A stretch of 64,000 nt of DNA from Pseudovirgaria hyperparasitica (GCF_010093815.1 NW_022985549.1:2810804-2874803), one strand, 5' to 3'. Counted from the first letter of the stretch, positions 43,653 through 55,845 are shown. The notes: generated by a model from the letters alone, not told the origin. Translations and numbers: made by a program.

Positions 43653-43829
43653 TTATGGTCCGTCATAGGAGGTCTCAGGTTCCTTCGGGTCTAGCCGAGC
43701 GCGAATTCTTCGAGAACTTAATTTGCTGCTAGCCATGAAGGATGTTCTCGAGGGGCTAGGGCTAGGAGATGTGGTCTTTGGAGACCTGTCAGGGCTAGCG
43801 ATAGGCTTGGCGCTTGCAGAGCGTGCCAT
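43653..43829 (-). CDS. Small hidden gene, 58-aa basic Ser/Pro-rich protein
   Basis: First ATG downstream of a TATA box on the minus strand. The peptide begins MARSASAKPIASPDRSPKTT, continues with SPSPSPSRTS and SSRRIRARLDPKEPETS, and ends DGP. It is Ser/Pro/Arg-rich with no TM segment and no domain I recognise. It is too short for common ORF cut-offs. Supporting structure: TATAAAA at 44116-44110, about 200 nt of leader with no ATG at all outside the intron, and a consensus 5'-UTR intron (GTAAGTATG donor at 43904, CTAACTAAC branch, ACAAG/CAG acceptor at 43856 or 43853). The same frame is open upstream into the first exon but has no ATG there. Translation is unproved; it could be a spliced ncRNA. 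Confidence 0.5.
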   Translation of the reverse strand: MARSASAKPIASPDRSPKTTSPSPSPSRTSFMASSKLSSRRIRARLDPKEPETSYDGP

Positions 43830-43852
43830 GAAGTAGAACGGTATTCGTCTTG

Positions 43853-43904
43853 CTGCTTGTGTTAGTTAGAAGTTGTCGACGATAGGTACAGACAACATAC
43901 TTAC
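43853..43904 (-). other. 5'-UTR intron of the small gene, tandem acceptor
   Basis: Donor GTAAGT at 43904-43899, branch CTAACTAAC, then AAGCAG: either AG can serve, giving an intron of 49 or 52 nt. Both choices lie upstream of the ATG, so the protein is unchanged. Confidence 0.55.
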
Positions 43905-44109
43905 AATAGAGTATATTGTTCGGGTACTGAACTGTTGCTTGTGCCTCGAGACAAGTTGACTCGGACCGATCAAGCAAATGACTGCTATCAAGAGAAATTG
44001 TCTTGGAAGATATAGATGGAACGGAGGCTCAGCGAAAACGCTCGTGATGTCTGCTAAAGCCGATGACTGTCTATGAGGAACAAGAATGGGCGGGGAAGGT
44101 CGAGGTTGC

Positions 44110-44116
44110 TTTTATA
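44110..44116 (-). promoter_or_regulatory. TATA box of the small gene
   Basis: TATAAAA within ATAATATAAAAGC, read on the minus strand, about 206 nt before the 5'-UTR intron donor. A start of transcription near 44080 would give a leader of about 200 nt after splicing. Confidence 0.45.
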
Positions 44117-44129
44117 TTATAATCCCCAT

Positions 44130-47100
44130 GTCGTCCCATTCAAGTAGTAAAGGATCGGCCATCAGAGTAGACCAAGATCTCCAGCTTCGCCCTGTTGCCG
44201 TGACCGGCAGGGGTGCTGTCGCGGTGAGAGCCTCAGTCTAACAAGTTCTCGAGCTCCTGCGAACTTTAGGGCAGTGGCTGGGTCTTGCTTCGCCTGGTTG
44301 GAGTGCGCGCAGAAGTAATGTCCGCACGATAGTGAACATCGGTCCTGGTTGGCGCTAGGCGGAATCGTTCATCTTGTCATACCTCCTTTGCCGTCCAACA
44401 TGGTTACTACAACCTGATCCCAGGACGTGTGCGCTCGCACGCGTCGACCGAAGTGTGAATTTGGTAGTTGAAAGTCGCGCGGTCACAGCTAGTAGGGCGC
44501 AGCGTTCCAGTGCGAGATTCTGCCTAAACAGCAAGAGAAGAAAGGACGAATGAGGCGTTGAGTTGAGCCTGAGGCGAGAAGGCGAAAGTCAGGTATAGGT
44601 GCAAGCAGGACCAACGACGGAACGTGTTCACGTATGATTGAAGAAGAATGAAGAATGTAAGCCACATCGGGAGCGGGAAAGAGGTAACAAAGAAACTTTG
44701 CGTGCTATGCACCCCTACCTTGTCAGATGATTTTGATGCCATGCTGGTAGGGTGTGCAAACACTTACCGGTAAGCCATTCAGGGCATGCAAATATGCGCC
44801 AAGACACGCACGCCCCTGCTTTACCTAACGGACACAAAGGCACAAAGGTAAGAAAGTACAAACTACGAAGAGCGACAAGTGCTGGTAATGACGATGGATA
44901 GAGTCAATGCCCATGTCTTGCCAAAGGCCTGGCGAAGTTCATTGGAGCCTGACCTTCGAGAACTGACCTTGGGGGCCAACTGCGAGATGCACAACCGGGT
45001 GTATTATCAGCAGCAGAAGATCAGCTGTATGTGCCGTTGATAGCCAGTAGACTGGATCACACTGTACACCATACGTTGAGTAGCACACTGGTGTAGATGA
45101 GCCATGGCTGCACCTGGTATGCCCCGTGTTTGCGAGGTGATACATCGAGATACACGTTGGTGCAAGTGAGCCGGCGTTGAGAATGCAGGAATAGAGAGCC
45201 AAGAACAGAAGCGATTCACTCTGCGGTAGAGGTTGAGCTGGCAGGCTGACTCATTGGGCCTGATGGTGGCCGTCAACCATTGCTTCTCGTCCCTGAATAC
45301 CTATGGTGTGCACTATGGAGTGGCGAGAGGGCGTGGCTGCGTGTTTCGGCCTTGCGGAAGACTTTGGCGTGTGAGAGGGCCGGAGGCGTCAACGTCTGGG
45401 GTTCCTTCACAAGTACGGACGTGTCCGTTTCTGCACGTCCATTGCTGACCGGCTGTCACATAGGGTGACATGACTGGATGGAAGCAAGGCGCAGCGATTT
45501 GGGCGGTCGGGGTTGTCTGAGGGATGGAGGTAAGTGAAGAGAGAAAAAGTGAGTGAGTGGCCTCAGCTCCCTATATCCGTATTAGGAATAGTGATCTTGA
45601 AGCGTCCCGGGCCCTGCCGTCATCAGTGGAATGCTGCATAGGTAGCAGGTAATACGCTATGGACTGTCCCGCCCATATAAGATATCATATTTGCAGGTAC
45701 GTCAGATGCCAATAATAACGAGAACAGCTTCGCGACTTCAGAGTCATTGACGAGAGCACTATGGTGCGCAAGGCCTACGTCACCATCAAGCTCCATCGGT
45801 GATCCAAAGCTCATTGATGGCTATGCTGCTCTCTAAGTGCATTTCACATGCGCTTGTACCCTCATCGCTTATAATTCATAGTTTGTATGCAAGAAGGAAC
45901 AAGCGATTTGTGATCGCATGTTTCGCAGCCTGAGTGTCCATCAGCTGTACTGCTGCAGAGTGGTCTTGTTCATCGACGAATGACCATGGGACCTTATCCG
46001 TCGCCTGGATTTCAAACCGAGTGAGTACGGACAATGACGTAAATACGAGATCCAGTGGTCGTCTCTGGTACAGACAGTCTAAAATCATTGAGGCGTAGCG
46101 TGCGTAGTACAGTGGACGTCAACATCGTCATCAGGTGTTTGTTGTCGACCTCTCCAAACACTTCTTACCCAGCTTCCACGTGTATTGACGTCGAATATTT
46201 CTAGTCCTGGAACAGAAAGGAGCGGTATCAGTTCCCACTGCCATTTCAACAACAAGAACGTGTAATCGCTCCCTGGCCCTCGGTAGGGAATACTGTAAGG
46301 TCTGCGAGCTTGGGGAAGGTGAGGGGGAGGGGGGGGGGGGGGGGCTGGGACAACCTACTCATTATCAGCAGGCAGATTTCTAACATATGCCAGAAAACAG
46401 TGCTCACTTACCTGAGTATATGCTCGGTAGCTGTGAAAGAATGGATTGATGTTTATTGGCGGGGAAGATACTAACACAAAAAGTGGCGGTCGACAGGAAA
46501 TTTATCTCTTAGTCTTAGGAGCGAGATGTGTTCAAGTGGCGTCACTATGTCAAGGCTAACATATAAGCAGATATTCTATACGTTGAATGTACTGCACCTG
46601 GTATCACTCGGCGATTTGGATATGTAGTCATACTGGACGTAAAGTATGTTATATGGGATCTTTACTTGCGTACTACGCCCAAAGCTAGTGTCCAGTTGAA
46701 ATACCAGCCCGGTCCTTTTGATATGGTTCCCAAGTGATCGAGCCTTCCACAGATGTGCCTCCGCAGACCAGTTGAGAACCTGATTGACGACTCGCTGAAT
46801 TTCCCCGTGAAGCACGTACGAGCACTAAGTATTCCCCAAGATGACAGATTGTGCACCCCGGGGCGTTCACTACCAACAAATAAGATTGTCAGGTACGCAA
46901 GCGATATGACCCAGCAGACCCAATGCTTGTAGTCTGTGAGGCTCTAGCGCAGTTCGAAATAGTTGATTATGGGACTTTGTGGGAGACATGAGGCGAAGAT
47001 GTGTCAATGTACTACTGAGTCGGTGCCAAGTGGTCTATGCCGAAAGTGATCGTCTTTCCTGCCCGACCAACTGACAGACTTCAAATCTAAAGGGGCGAAA

Positions 47101-47509
47101 CTGCATGAATTGAGTTCTTATCAGCCTGTTGCAACTTGTGCAAAAGACATTGTTTAAGCTTCTTACATCAACTGATCACGTTCAACAACGACACCCGACT
47201 GCACCACCTGCATCAAAGGTGTGTAACACAAGTTTCTAGACAATGGCGAACAGAAGTGTCGTGATAGACATGAACGAGTTCGGTACTTGATTTCAGCTGG
47301 CCCTTGAAGTGTAAGATTATCAGCAGCGAGCGAGTTGAATTTCGGAACACCGGAAGGATGGCTTTGCCACCAGGAGCCTGAAAGTAGATTTAAACCTTTA
47401 TTACTCTGATAGCTGCATCAGCAAAACTGGCGAATGTTTATTTGTATTTAAATGTGAGAACAACGTCGTCGAGACTCGAGAATCTTGACGCGAAATAGCC
47501 GGTCAGCAG
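44130..47509. other. Gene-poor stretch, right part
   Basis: 3.4 kb without a convincing gene. It contains short ORFs on the minus strand (44763-44524, 45814-45623, 46088-45876, 46879-46576) with no domain recognised, and a run of 16 G at 46329-46344. Near 44741 an ATG-led frame (MASKSSDK) reaches a GTAGGG donor-like site, which could be a first exon, but no partner is secure. No rRNA, snRNA or transposon end recognised. Confidence 0.4.
46329..46344 (+). repeat. Homopolymer G16
   Basis: Sixteen consecutive G within GGGAGGGGGAG context, in non-coding DNA. Its length may be affected by sequencing error. Confidence 0.7.
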
Positions 47510-50500
47510 TCATCGCACGACGGATTGATAGGTGTCTGAGCTGGGATTTTGCGCATAGTGTAATCGTAACCAGACAGCATCAGGATTTCGACTTTCGAAA
47601 ACATCTCGAATGTCTCTCTTGGCATGCAGTAAAGGCTGCATGAGGTCGAGCGCTTCGTCGTACTTCTCATCGTCGATAGCCACGTTGCCAACGATTGATA
47701 TCAGTAAATCCACGTAAGACTTCCAGATCATCCGAGATGGGGAATCAACGTAGCCTAGCCGTAGCGTAGAATCAAGCTCAGTCGTCACAATCTTACTTGC
47801 CTCATCTCTTGCAACATTGCCGAGAAGCTGTTGGATATCGCGGTCTGAGTCGCCTGCCTTCGACCTCAGCGATCGGTTTTTGGCGATCTCTTTCCGTGGA
47901 TCCAAGCTCATTAATGATGGCCACACATCGTCAATGCGGCTTTTCATGAAATTACCCCCGTGAAGACACATCAATCCTATCACATCCAAGGTACTGGCAA
48001 CTATGAAGGCCTCGGGATCCAGTAATCGTGGAACCAGGACTGGCCATAACGTGTTTATTAGAGGAAGGAATGAGTTCTCGTGAGCTGCGAGGGCAGGAAA
48101 TGTCGTTCGTAGAAGAGAAAGTAGAGAAACTCTTAGGCTCGGAGATGAAGATGGAAGATAATGTTGCGTAAGTTTAGCAATCTTCAGAAGCAAGTTGTAT
48201 GATTTCGGGACGGGTGGTTGCGCGTCCTCATTCTGCAAACTGGGATTCTGTTCCCCCTGTTCGTCGATTCCAGTCTCGTCATTTTCCTTGTCATTTTTCC
48301 AGGCTCCTTGGGGAAAGGGCTCTGGCTTCTCTTCGTCTTCACGTGATCTTGTCAAGTGGTCGCACAGATCTCGCATGGTCTCAACGATGTCTAATGTCGT
48401 AGGTGGGTTATATTGTATCCCTGAAGATGCCTTCTTACAGCTTCCATCGATGCTCAGAGCCTGAGTCTTGACCCCTTCCTCCGACATCGCTCTGAACACA
48501 CTGAAGAGCAGTTCCACGAGCCGAGGATATCCATGAAACGATTCCAGTGCCGAGAACATTGATGAAACGAGATCTTCAAGGTACGGCAGTAAAGATGGTC
48601 CCGATAGGCGCACCATCATAAGTAGAACTTGCGGCGCTTCCGGTGATAGTTCGAACGAGTTGAGACTTAAGCCAACGGCGTTCACGAGGTAATCCACATT
48701 TTGAACTATCATATCGCTTGCTTGGTTATATTGACAAGCCCTCGCGACAATGTTCATGCACGTCAATGCGTGATGGCGTAATCTATCATTGGAAGATCCC
48801 ATTAGATGTAGGATAGGATATAATGTGTCGATGAGTTCAGGCCTGTAGGCTGGACCCTGGTCATTTGCTTGTGATGCGATCGTCTCAAGTGCTAGTGCTC
48901 TCAATCTCCAGTCCATATCCGTTTCACCGATAGACTCGGTAACAATGGACACCGCCAAAGCATATATGTTTTCTCTCGCTTCTATTAGTGCAGGAGGAAC
49001 ATCATCATCGAACTCGAGAAGATCTGATATCTCCGGCGGTGTGGAAAATATTGTGTCGATCAAGACCTTTGCTAGCCAAAAACTTGCTAACTTCACCTCA
49101 CCTTGTGCGTTATGTGCTGTCTCCAATAAGTTGAAGGTCAAGCCCAGGGATGGATCGGATCGTCCGATCTGGGCTAGGAGCTGTCTGAGTTCCAACATTC
49201 CTTGTATCTGTTCTCCAACCCTACCGAGAACGGGTCTGAACTGTGCTACAGATCCGCTTAAGGTTGTCGTCGTTGTGACTTGGCCAATGAGTTCCGGGAA
49301 GTCTGGGTTACTTTCCTGAAACGTTCTCGATTGACCGCGGACGAGAACAGTTACGCTGTCTCTGAGACTTGAAGCCAATGAGCTGTCAAAGGTGGCGACA
49401 GTAATTGCTTCTTGATGGAGTAGCTTGAAACCGGCAGATATTCTCTGTAGTACATCACGCTTTGACCTATCGTTTTGCGAAGACATCAAGCGAGGCAAAG
49501 ATACAACCCAACCATGGACAACCGTTTTAAGATGCTCCGCAGCTTCAGGGTGAGATCCAATCAATCTTTGCAAGTAAGCCCCGGCGACATTATTCGTTTC
49601 TGGATCTATCAGTGACACTAAAGTGTCCATCATCATCGTAGAGCATCCTTCCAAAGACTTGCGACAGTCTTCCAATACGATGATACAGAGTCGAGCTAGA
49701 CCATCACGAACCTCTCGACGTTCATGCTGTCGTACAGTGATTATATTCGAAAGCGCTTGCTTAATCTGGCCAGCCGATGCGCTGAGCCAAGCTGGGGTCA
49801 GTATAGAACCTCGACCATCTGATGATTTTTGAGGTAGATTGGCAGTATGAACGTCACTGAATACAAGTAAAAGAATGTTCGCAAGGCTCTCCAGGCAAGA
49901 TTGAAGTACTTTGAAAGATCGTTTCGTCTGTACGGTCGATGACAGGACTCTTGAAAGCGACGATATTATCCCAGGTAAGAAGTTTGCTAGAACGTCTTGC
50001 TGTTCCACCGCTGTTAGGAAGTTGAGAACAGCTTGAGCGGCAGCGAGTTGAATATCGCTTGATCGACCCACAACTATAGCATCAAGCGACAGCGACATGC
50101 AGTTTCCAATGCTGAGGATGTTCTCGGTTGCTATTAATGAATCCTTGGCGTTTGGAGATCGAGAAAAACTTCCAAGCAAAGCTGCCAGAGATTTTAGAGC
50201 AACCGTCTGCAGCTCTTCAGAACTGGCGTGAAGTTTAGCCGTGGTATTTGAGGTATCCCCTAAAAAGCTGAGTAGAATAAGAAGCTGTATCCCTAAGTCC
50301 TTTGGGATGTTGCGTTCCCATCCAGTAACGAGTAAAATATGTAAGCATTCCAAAGTAAGCTCGAGGGCACGCCCTGGAATAATGCGACTCGCTTTGAGTA
50401 CGTGGGAAAGAGGAAAGAAAACATATTCCGCAAGCTTTGCATCAATGTCACCGGCACCATTCCGCACGGCATTCAGCTCCTGAAGTAAGTACTCGAGAGA

Positions 50501-50740
50501 CGAGATGAGAGCTTTGATATCTGTACTTTTGCCAGCTAGAGCAAGTGCATGTTGGCTTAGCTGGATACACAGTGGCTTCAGCTGTTCTGAATGTGAGTAT
50601 ATGGAACATGCAGAAGCCTCGAGAATTAGGTACCCTTTGAAAGACTTCGGTGCGGCTGGACATAACTTCGTTGGGGACCGGATAATCAAATTGAAATTCA
50701 TCATGCTACTTATTACCACATATTCGATCCCAGTAGACAT
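47510..50740 (-). CDS. TTI1: TTI1, HEAT-repeat subunit of the TEL2-TTI1-TTI2 complex
   Basis: TTI1 with Tel2 and Tti2 helps PIKK kinases (TOR, ATM/Tel1, ATR/Mec1) fold and stay stable. Single exon, 1076 aa from the ATG at 50740. Almost the whole length is HEAT-like helix pairs. TTI1-type blocks include HSEQLKPLCIQLSQHALA near the N-terminus and DPEAFIVASTLDVIGLMCLH followed by GGNFMKSRIDDVWPSL near the C-terminus. A linker around residues 805-840 is acidic and Glu/Asn-rich. The first 50 residues (MSTGIEYVVISSMMNFNLII onward) do not look like other TTI1 starts, so the true first exon may differ. PDS5 starts divergently 317 bp away. Confidence 0.85.
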   Translation of the reverse strand: MSTGIEYVVISSMMNFNLIIRSPTKLCPAAPKSFKGYLILEASACSIYSHSEQLKPLCIQLSQHALALAGKSTDIKALISSLEYLLQELNAVRNGAGDIDAKLAEYVFFPLSHVLKASRIIPGRALELTLECLHILLVTGWERNIPKDLGIQLLILLSFLGDTSNTTAKLHASSEELQTVALKSLAALLGSFSRSPNAKDSLIATENILSIGNCMSLSLDAIVVGRSSDIQLAAAQAVLNFLTAVEQQDVLANFLPGIISSLSRVLSSTVQTKRSFKVLQSCLESLANILLLVFSDVHTANLPQKSSDGRGSILTPAWLSASAGQIKQALSNIITVRQHERREVRDGLARLCIIVLEDCRKSLEGCSTMMMDTLVSLIDPETNNVAGAYLQRLIGSHPEAAEHLKTVVHGWVVSLPRLMSSQNDRSKRDVLQRISAGFKLLHQEAITVATFDSSLASSLRDSVTVLVRGQSRTFQESNPDFPELIGQVTTTTTLSGSVAQFRPVLGRVGEQIQGMLELRQLLAQIGRSDPSLGLTFNLLETAHNAQGEVKLASFWLAKVLIDTIFSTPPEISDLLEFDDDVPPALIEARENIYALAVSIVTESIGETDMDWRLRALALETIASQANDQGPAYRPELIDTLYPILHLMGSSNDRLRHHALTCMNIVARACQYNQASDMIVQNVDYLVNAVGLSLNSFELSPEAPQVLLMMVRLSGPSLLPYLEDLVSSMFSALESFHGYPRLVELLFSVFRAMSEEGVKTQALSIDGSCKKASSGIQYNPPTTLDIVETMRDLCDHLTRSREDEEKPEPFPQGAWKNDKENDETGIDEQGEQNPSLQNEDAQPPVPKSYNLLLKIAKLTQHYLPSSSPSLRVSLLSLLRTTFPALAAHENSFLPLINTLWPVLVPRLLDPEAFIVASTLDVIGLMCLHGGNFMKSRIDDVWPSLMSLDPRKEIAKNRSLRSKAGDSDRDIQQLLGNVARDEASKIVTTELDSTLRLGYVDSPSRMIWKSYVDLLISIVGNVAIDDEKYDEALDLMQPLLHAKRDIRDVFESRNPDAVWLRLHYAQNPSSDTYQSVVR

Positions 50741-51057
50741 GTGATTCTTGTCGCGATGTGTTGTTCGAAACGATGATAGCGATTCAGCGACAGGGCAGAC
50801 AGTGATCGAGGTCGGTCTGTGCCTTAGGCTAGTCCAGATAAGTCAAACTCAAGCTGCGTGAGCGGCTAGAGGCGAACACGCGTGAATGGAACTAGAAGCA
50901 TCGCGCGGGCCTCACGATTCGTGGCTCTCCTTGAATCATTTGCAGAATCCACACATTAATTTCAACTACCATCGTACGACGAAAGCGTGGAAATAAACAA
51001 AACAGATCTGATACTCACGAATTCAACCTGCCAACGCGCTGCGCGCGCTACGCTAAC

Positions 51058-54000
51058 ATGGCTAGAACGCGGACGCGCACTCGCAAGGCGAATGTAATAG
51101 AAGAGCAGGAAGAGGAAGACTCCGTTGATGAGAGTGTTGAGAGTCCTGAAGAAGACCATGAAGAGCAGAATGAAGAAGAAGGAGAAGATTACGAGGGAGG
51201 AGGCACACAAGTACTTCAATTCAATAAGACATTGACCTGGAAAGCTGGCAGAGCCATACCAGTCGCAGACCTTCTGCGTCGCCTGCAAGAGCTGTGCACA
51301 GAGATGAGGGACATGGAGCAAGATGAAGTCGACACAGACTCTTTGCGTGCGGTATCGAAAGAGCTTGCGACCCCAAATCTGCTAGGACACAAAGATCGCG
51401 GCATAAGAGCATGGACGGCATGCGCTTTGGCGGACATCTTCAGGCTTTGTGCCCCAAATGCACCATACAACGACAGGGAACTAAAAGTAAGCCATTAGGC
51501 CGGATCGAGTATTGAATTATATTAACACAAGACAGAGCATATTCGAGCTGTTTGTAGTCACGATCATCCCTGCTCTTGCTGATCCCTCGAATCCATACGA
51601 TTCCCAGCACAAATATGTCCTTCGTTCGTTGGCAGAGGTCAAGAGCGTCGTCATACTCGCTGATATCCGAGGAACAGAGCAATTACTCACACAAATGTTC
51701 ACCGCTTGCTTCGACGTGTTGTCAGGACCGTCGAAAGCGATAAGCGGTGAAGATTTAAGCAAAAACGTAGAGCATCATATGACCATCATTCTCAGTGTTT
51801 TGGCAGATGAAACAGACGACTTGCCGACTGGAGCTATCGACGTAATCCTGGCCCAGTTCCTCAGAGCGGACCCTCGGTTGACTGGATTCTCAAATCTGAA
51901 AGTAAAGAAGTCAGAAGTCGCCGACGAAGCCCAATCCACTGCAGCGCTCAAAGAGGCTCCTGCAGCATATAACATGGCGAAGAATGTCTGCAACAACTCT
52001 GTCGACAAAATGTCGAAGTATATCACGACATATTTCAGCCAGATCATTGCCGATGCGTCCAACACTGCTTCGTTCAGAACAACGCATACCAAATCCCATA
52101 AAACCGCGAGCAGTCCATCTAGGGCTGACGATAGTCTCATGCAGGCTCGCTCAGATGAGGACATGAAAGAAATCAGTAAAGCACATCGCATGCTGAGGGA
52201 GCTGTGGAGATCGACTCCAAATATTCTCGATTCAATCATCCCTCAACTTGATGCAGAGATCGGCACAGAAGACACTGATATACGTCTTATAGTGACAGAG
52301 ACTATAGGAGATATGGTTTCGGGGATCGGAGCTGCAGGCCCTCCACCTGCTACCAGTCTAAATCCTAATGCATATCCGTCTCAGGGTTTGATAGCTGATA
52401 GTCCTAAGAGCTACAACTTCTTGACCACACCCGTATCCCTGCTTTCATTCCCGTTGAAGCATGCCTCTATTTACAACAGCTTTCTGTCAAGACGTAAAGA
52501 CAAGTCGCCCGTTGTAAGAGCCGCTGTCGCAACAGGCTTGGGGAGGATACTAATGACATCTGCTGGGGGCGTTGGATTAGAGTCGGAAGAAGTCAAGAGG
52601 CTGCTCGCTTTCTTCTCTGATCTTCTGGTCGACACCGACGAGAGAGTCAGACTGGCTGTGGTCAAAGCTATTGAGAATTTCAACTTCTGGGACATCGTCC
52701 ATAAGCTCGGCAACCTGGGTGGTATATCTACGGAGAACTCAATCCTACATAGCTTGAGCACGCGAACGAAAGATCCAAAACCAATCGTACGTGTAGAAGC
52801 TACCAAACTTCTTGCAAAAATATGGGGTGTTGCTTCTGGCGCGATTAGTGAAGGGCAAGAGCAGATGGTAGAACTCTTCGGGCCCATACCCTCTCGCATT
52901 TTCGACGCATTATACATCAATGACCCTGAGATCAACACTCTCGTCAATCGAGTCTTGCATGAATCGCTTTTGCCATTAGGCTACCCGCCAATCAAGGCAA
53001 AGGCATCCACTCAAACATCACAGTCCCAACGCTCAAACAAGGCTACTGATGAGTTGACTGAAGCAGACCTTGACAAAATTAGGGTGGAGCGTGTATTGAT
53101 TTTGATGAGAGACCTTGAGGACAAAGCTAAGACCATCATGATCGCCCGTCAGGGGCAGCAAGGCCAAATGGCCAAGTTCATGGAAAAGTTTTTAAGCACT
53201 TGCGAAGCATACAATGTAAGAAGAGCCTGTGCTCATATGAAGCCACGGACTAACTACCCCTCCAGGGTGGTGTGATGGACAAAAACGAGAAAGAGACCAA
53301 AACGGTGCTTGGACGGTTGATTGAGTGGTTCTCAAAATCTTTACCTGAGACACAGAAAGCTTCCGAGGCCTTGTGGAAATTCGCTAAAATCCACGACCGA
53401 CGGAGCTATGCGCTGATCCGCTTTGCGATGGCCGCTGAAAGTGACTATCGCAAAGTATACCGATCTATCGTAAGGCTAAGTCATCAATGTAACTATACTC
53501 GACTAACAACTTGTAGAAAGAGCTTACAAAGAAAATTCAAGATGGCAAGGATCCGTATGTCTTGGACCATTTGCTGCCCCTCGTCTACCAATCAAGCAGT
53601 CTTATCTATAATCGAAGTCATTTGCCTGCGATCATTCAGTTCTCTAGGACAAATGAGAAGAACCTTGGCGACATCGCTCACGAAGTCCTCAAGCAGATCT
53701 CGGAAAAGCACCCTGACATCTTCAAGGCCCATGTCAAAGACTTATGCAAAACTCTCGAAGGTGAAGCTCCGTCCGCCACCAGGAAGAACGGCACAGGCGC
53801 TGTACAGGATCTCAAAGCTTGTGCAGGGTTTGCGCGGAAGTTTGCCCACGAGCTACCGAAAGACCGAAAGTTTCTTCAGAGCATGATCAACTACGCGCTT
53901 TACGGCACACCTGCGAAGGCCGCGAAACATGCTGTCACGATCCTTATGGCTGTTTCAGACAAGAAAGCCATGCATGCACGTGAGGTTGCGAGTAAGTGCG

Positions 54001-55845
54001 TCGATGACTTCGAGTATGGATCTGAGCATTACCTATCGATGCTCGCTGCCCTGAGTCAGCTTGCTCTGGTCGCTTCGAAAGAGATTGAAGATCAGAGCGA
54101 CGGCGTGTTTGACGTAGCCGTCAACCATGTCCTCCTGAAAGAAGCGCCGATACCCAATAACGAGAACTCTTCATGGACTGATCAGGCAGACGAAGATTGT
54201 ACAGCCAAGATATGGGCCTTGAAGCTCCTGGTCAATCGCGTTCGAGCGGTCGAGGATGTCGGCACAGCTAGGGACATCTCAGCGCCAGTCTACAAGTTCC
54301 TGAATCAATTGGTGTCACACGGCGGGGAACTCACGAAGAGTCCTACGTTCTCTGAAGCTACCAAGAGTCGGATGCGACTGACTGCTGCCCATTTTCTTCT
54401 TAAGCTGAGCTGCATCAAACGACTAGATCCGCTCCTGAGTCTGAAGGCCTTCAATCAACTCTCTCTTGTCGCCCAGGATCCAAGCAAAAGTGTGCGAGCG
54501 GGCTTTGTCGACAAGTTGATGAAATATCTCGGTCTGCAAAAGCTCCCCAGTCGGTTCTATACCATACTCTTCTTACTTCCTTTCGAACCAGATCAAGCAT
54601 TGCAGAAGGCCGTAACAACTTGGATTAGGTCTCGCGCTCTTGCCTTCAAACGACAGAAAGATACAACCATGGAGGCTTTGTTCTCTCGTTTTCTCAGTCT
54701 GCTTGCGCATCACCCGGATTTCGCGACGGAACCGACAGATCTACTCGACTTCGTTCGCTATATAATGTTTTATCTGAAGACTGTTGCTTCACAGGAGAAC
54801 TTAGGCTTGATATATCATGTGGCGCAACGGACTAAGGCCGTACAAGATGCTATTGACATCGAGAAGACCGAAAATCTTTACATACTGTCAGATCTAGCAC
54901 AAGCTACCATTCGAACTTACCAGGACATCCAGTCTTATTCTATGCAAACCTGGCCAGGAAAGATAAAGATGCCGGGAGGTTTGTTTGCTGCTCTGCCTAG
55001 TCCTGAGCAAGCGCAAGAGATTGCGACCACGCAGTACATTCCAGAAGAGGTCATCGATGAGATCGAAGCCGTAGTGAGGGATTGTCTGAAGAACAAGAAG
55101 GTGTGTTCACGTAGGGTAATTCTTGAGCAGTCATACTAACTCGTAGCAGCGAAAACCAGAGCATCGCGACGGTGAGACCAACCGCCAAACAAAGCGCGCC
55201 AAAGCGAGCTTGGGCCCAAATACAAAAAACTTGCCTGTTCGAAAGGCTGTGAAGACTCCCAAATCAAAGAAAAAGCATGAAAAACCTGTGTCTGAGGTCC
55301 CGTCAAGCGACCGTCGCCGCAGTGGTCGTCATACTGCCAATAAGAGTTACATTGAACATAGCGACGATGAGGATGATGAGGAAATGGAAGAATGGGATCA
55401 GCATACCAGTGATTCATGTAAACGAAAGAACGAAGATGCAACTATGAGTGACCTCGAGGAAGCGGAGGAAGAAGATGAGGAGATGAGAGGAGAGGAAGCG
55501 GAAGAGGAAGGAGGAGAGGTAGAACCGGAAGAACCACAGGAGGAGGAGGAGGGATACGAAGGGAATGGGGACCACAGTGATGATATAATGGGCCAGTCCG
55601 ATGACGAGCCCGACAAAGACGATGAGGCAGACGATGAAACAAAGGATTATGATCTGCCATCGTCGCCGCCAGTAAAGAGAGCGAGCAAAGCATCCGCGTT
55701 GAAAAAGTCTAACGGGGTGAAGAGTTCGCCAGCAACATTGCCAAATGGTAAAGCGATGACAGCGAGGAACACGAGGACATCGAAGACAGAGAAGTCTACG
55801 AAGACAACAGCTACACCTACACGGCGTTCTGCAAGACGTGCATAA
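51058..55845 (+). CDS. PDS5: PDS5 (Spo76/BimD), cohesin-associated HEAT protein
   Basis: Binds cohesin on chromosomes and controls its maintenance and release. Exons: 51058-51486, 51536-53215, 53266-53469, 53517-55100, 55147-55845; 1531 aa. The N-terminus has MARTRTRTRKAN and an acidic stretch (EEQEEEDSVDESVESPEEDH). PDS5 text follows: LLRRLQELCTEMRDMEQDEV, AVSKELATPNLLGHKDRGIR, WTACALADIFRLCAPNAPY, SIFELFVVTIIPAL and RLAVVKAIENFNFWDI. The C-terminal tail after HEAT repeats is basic (KRAKASLGPNTKN), then long and acidic (DDEDDEEMEEWDQ; EEEDEEMRGEEAEEEGGEVE), then basic again (TRRSARRA). The last acceptor is a TAG/CAG tandem at 55144-55149, giving or omitting one Gln. Confidence 0.93.

Noticed and set aside
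44524-44763. 79-codon minus-strand ORF starting near MASKSSDK
   Set aside because: A donor-like GTAGGG suggests it might be a first exon, but the joined product is short and unrecognised; evidence too thin for a feature.
45623-46088. Two minus-strand ORFs of 63 and 70 codons
   Set aside because: They look slightly protein-like (for example HHSALVNDSEVAKLF) and might be remnants of an enzyme gene, but no family could be named and no joins are convincing.
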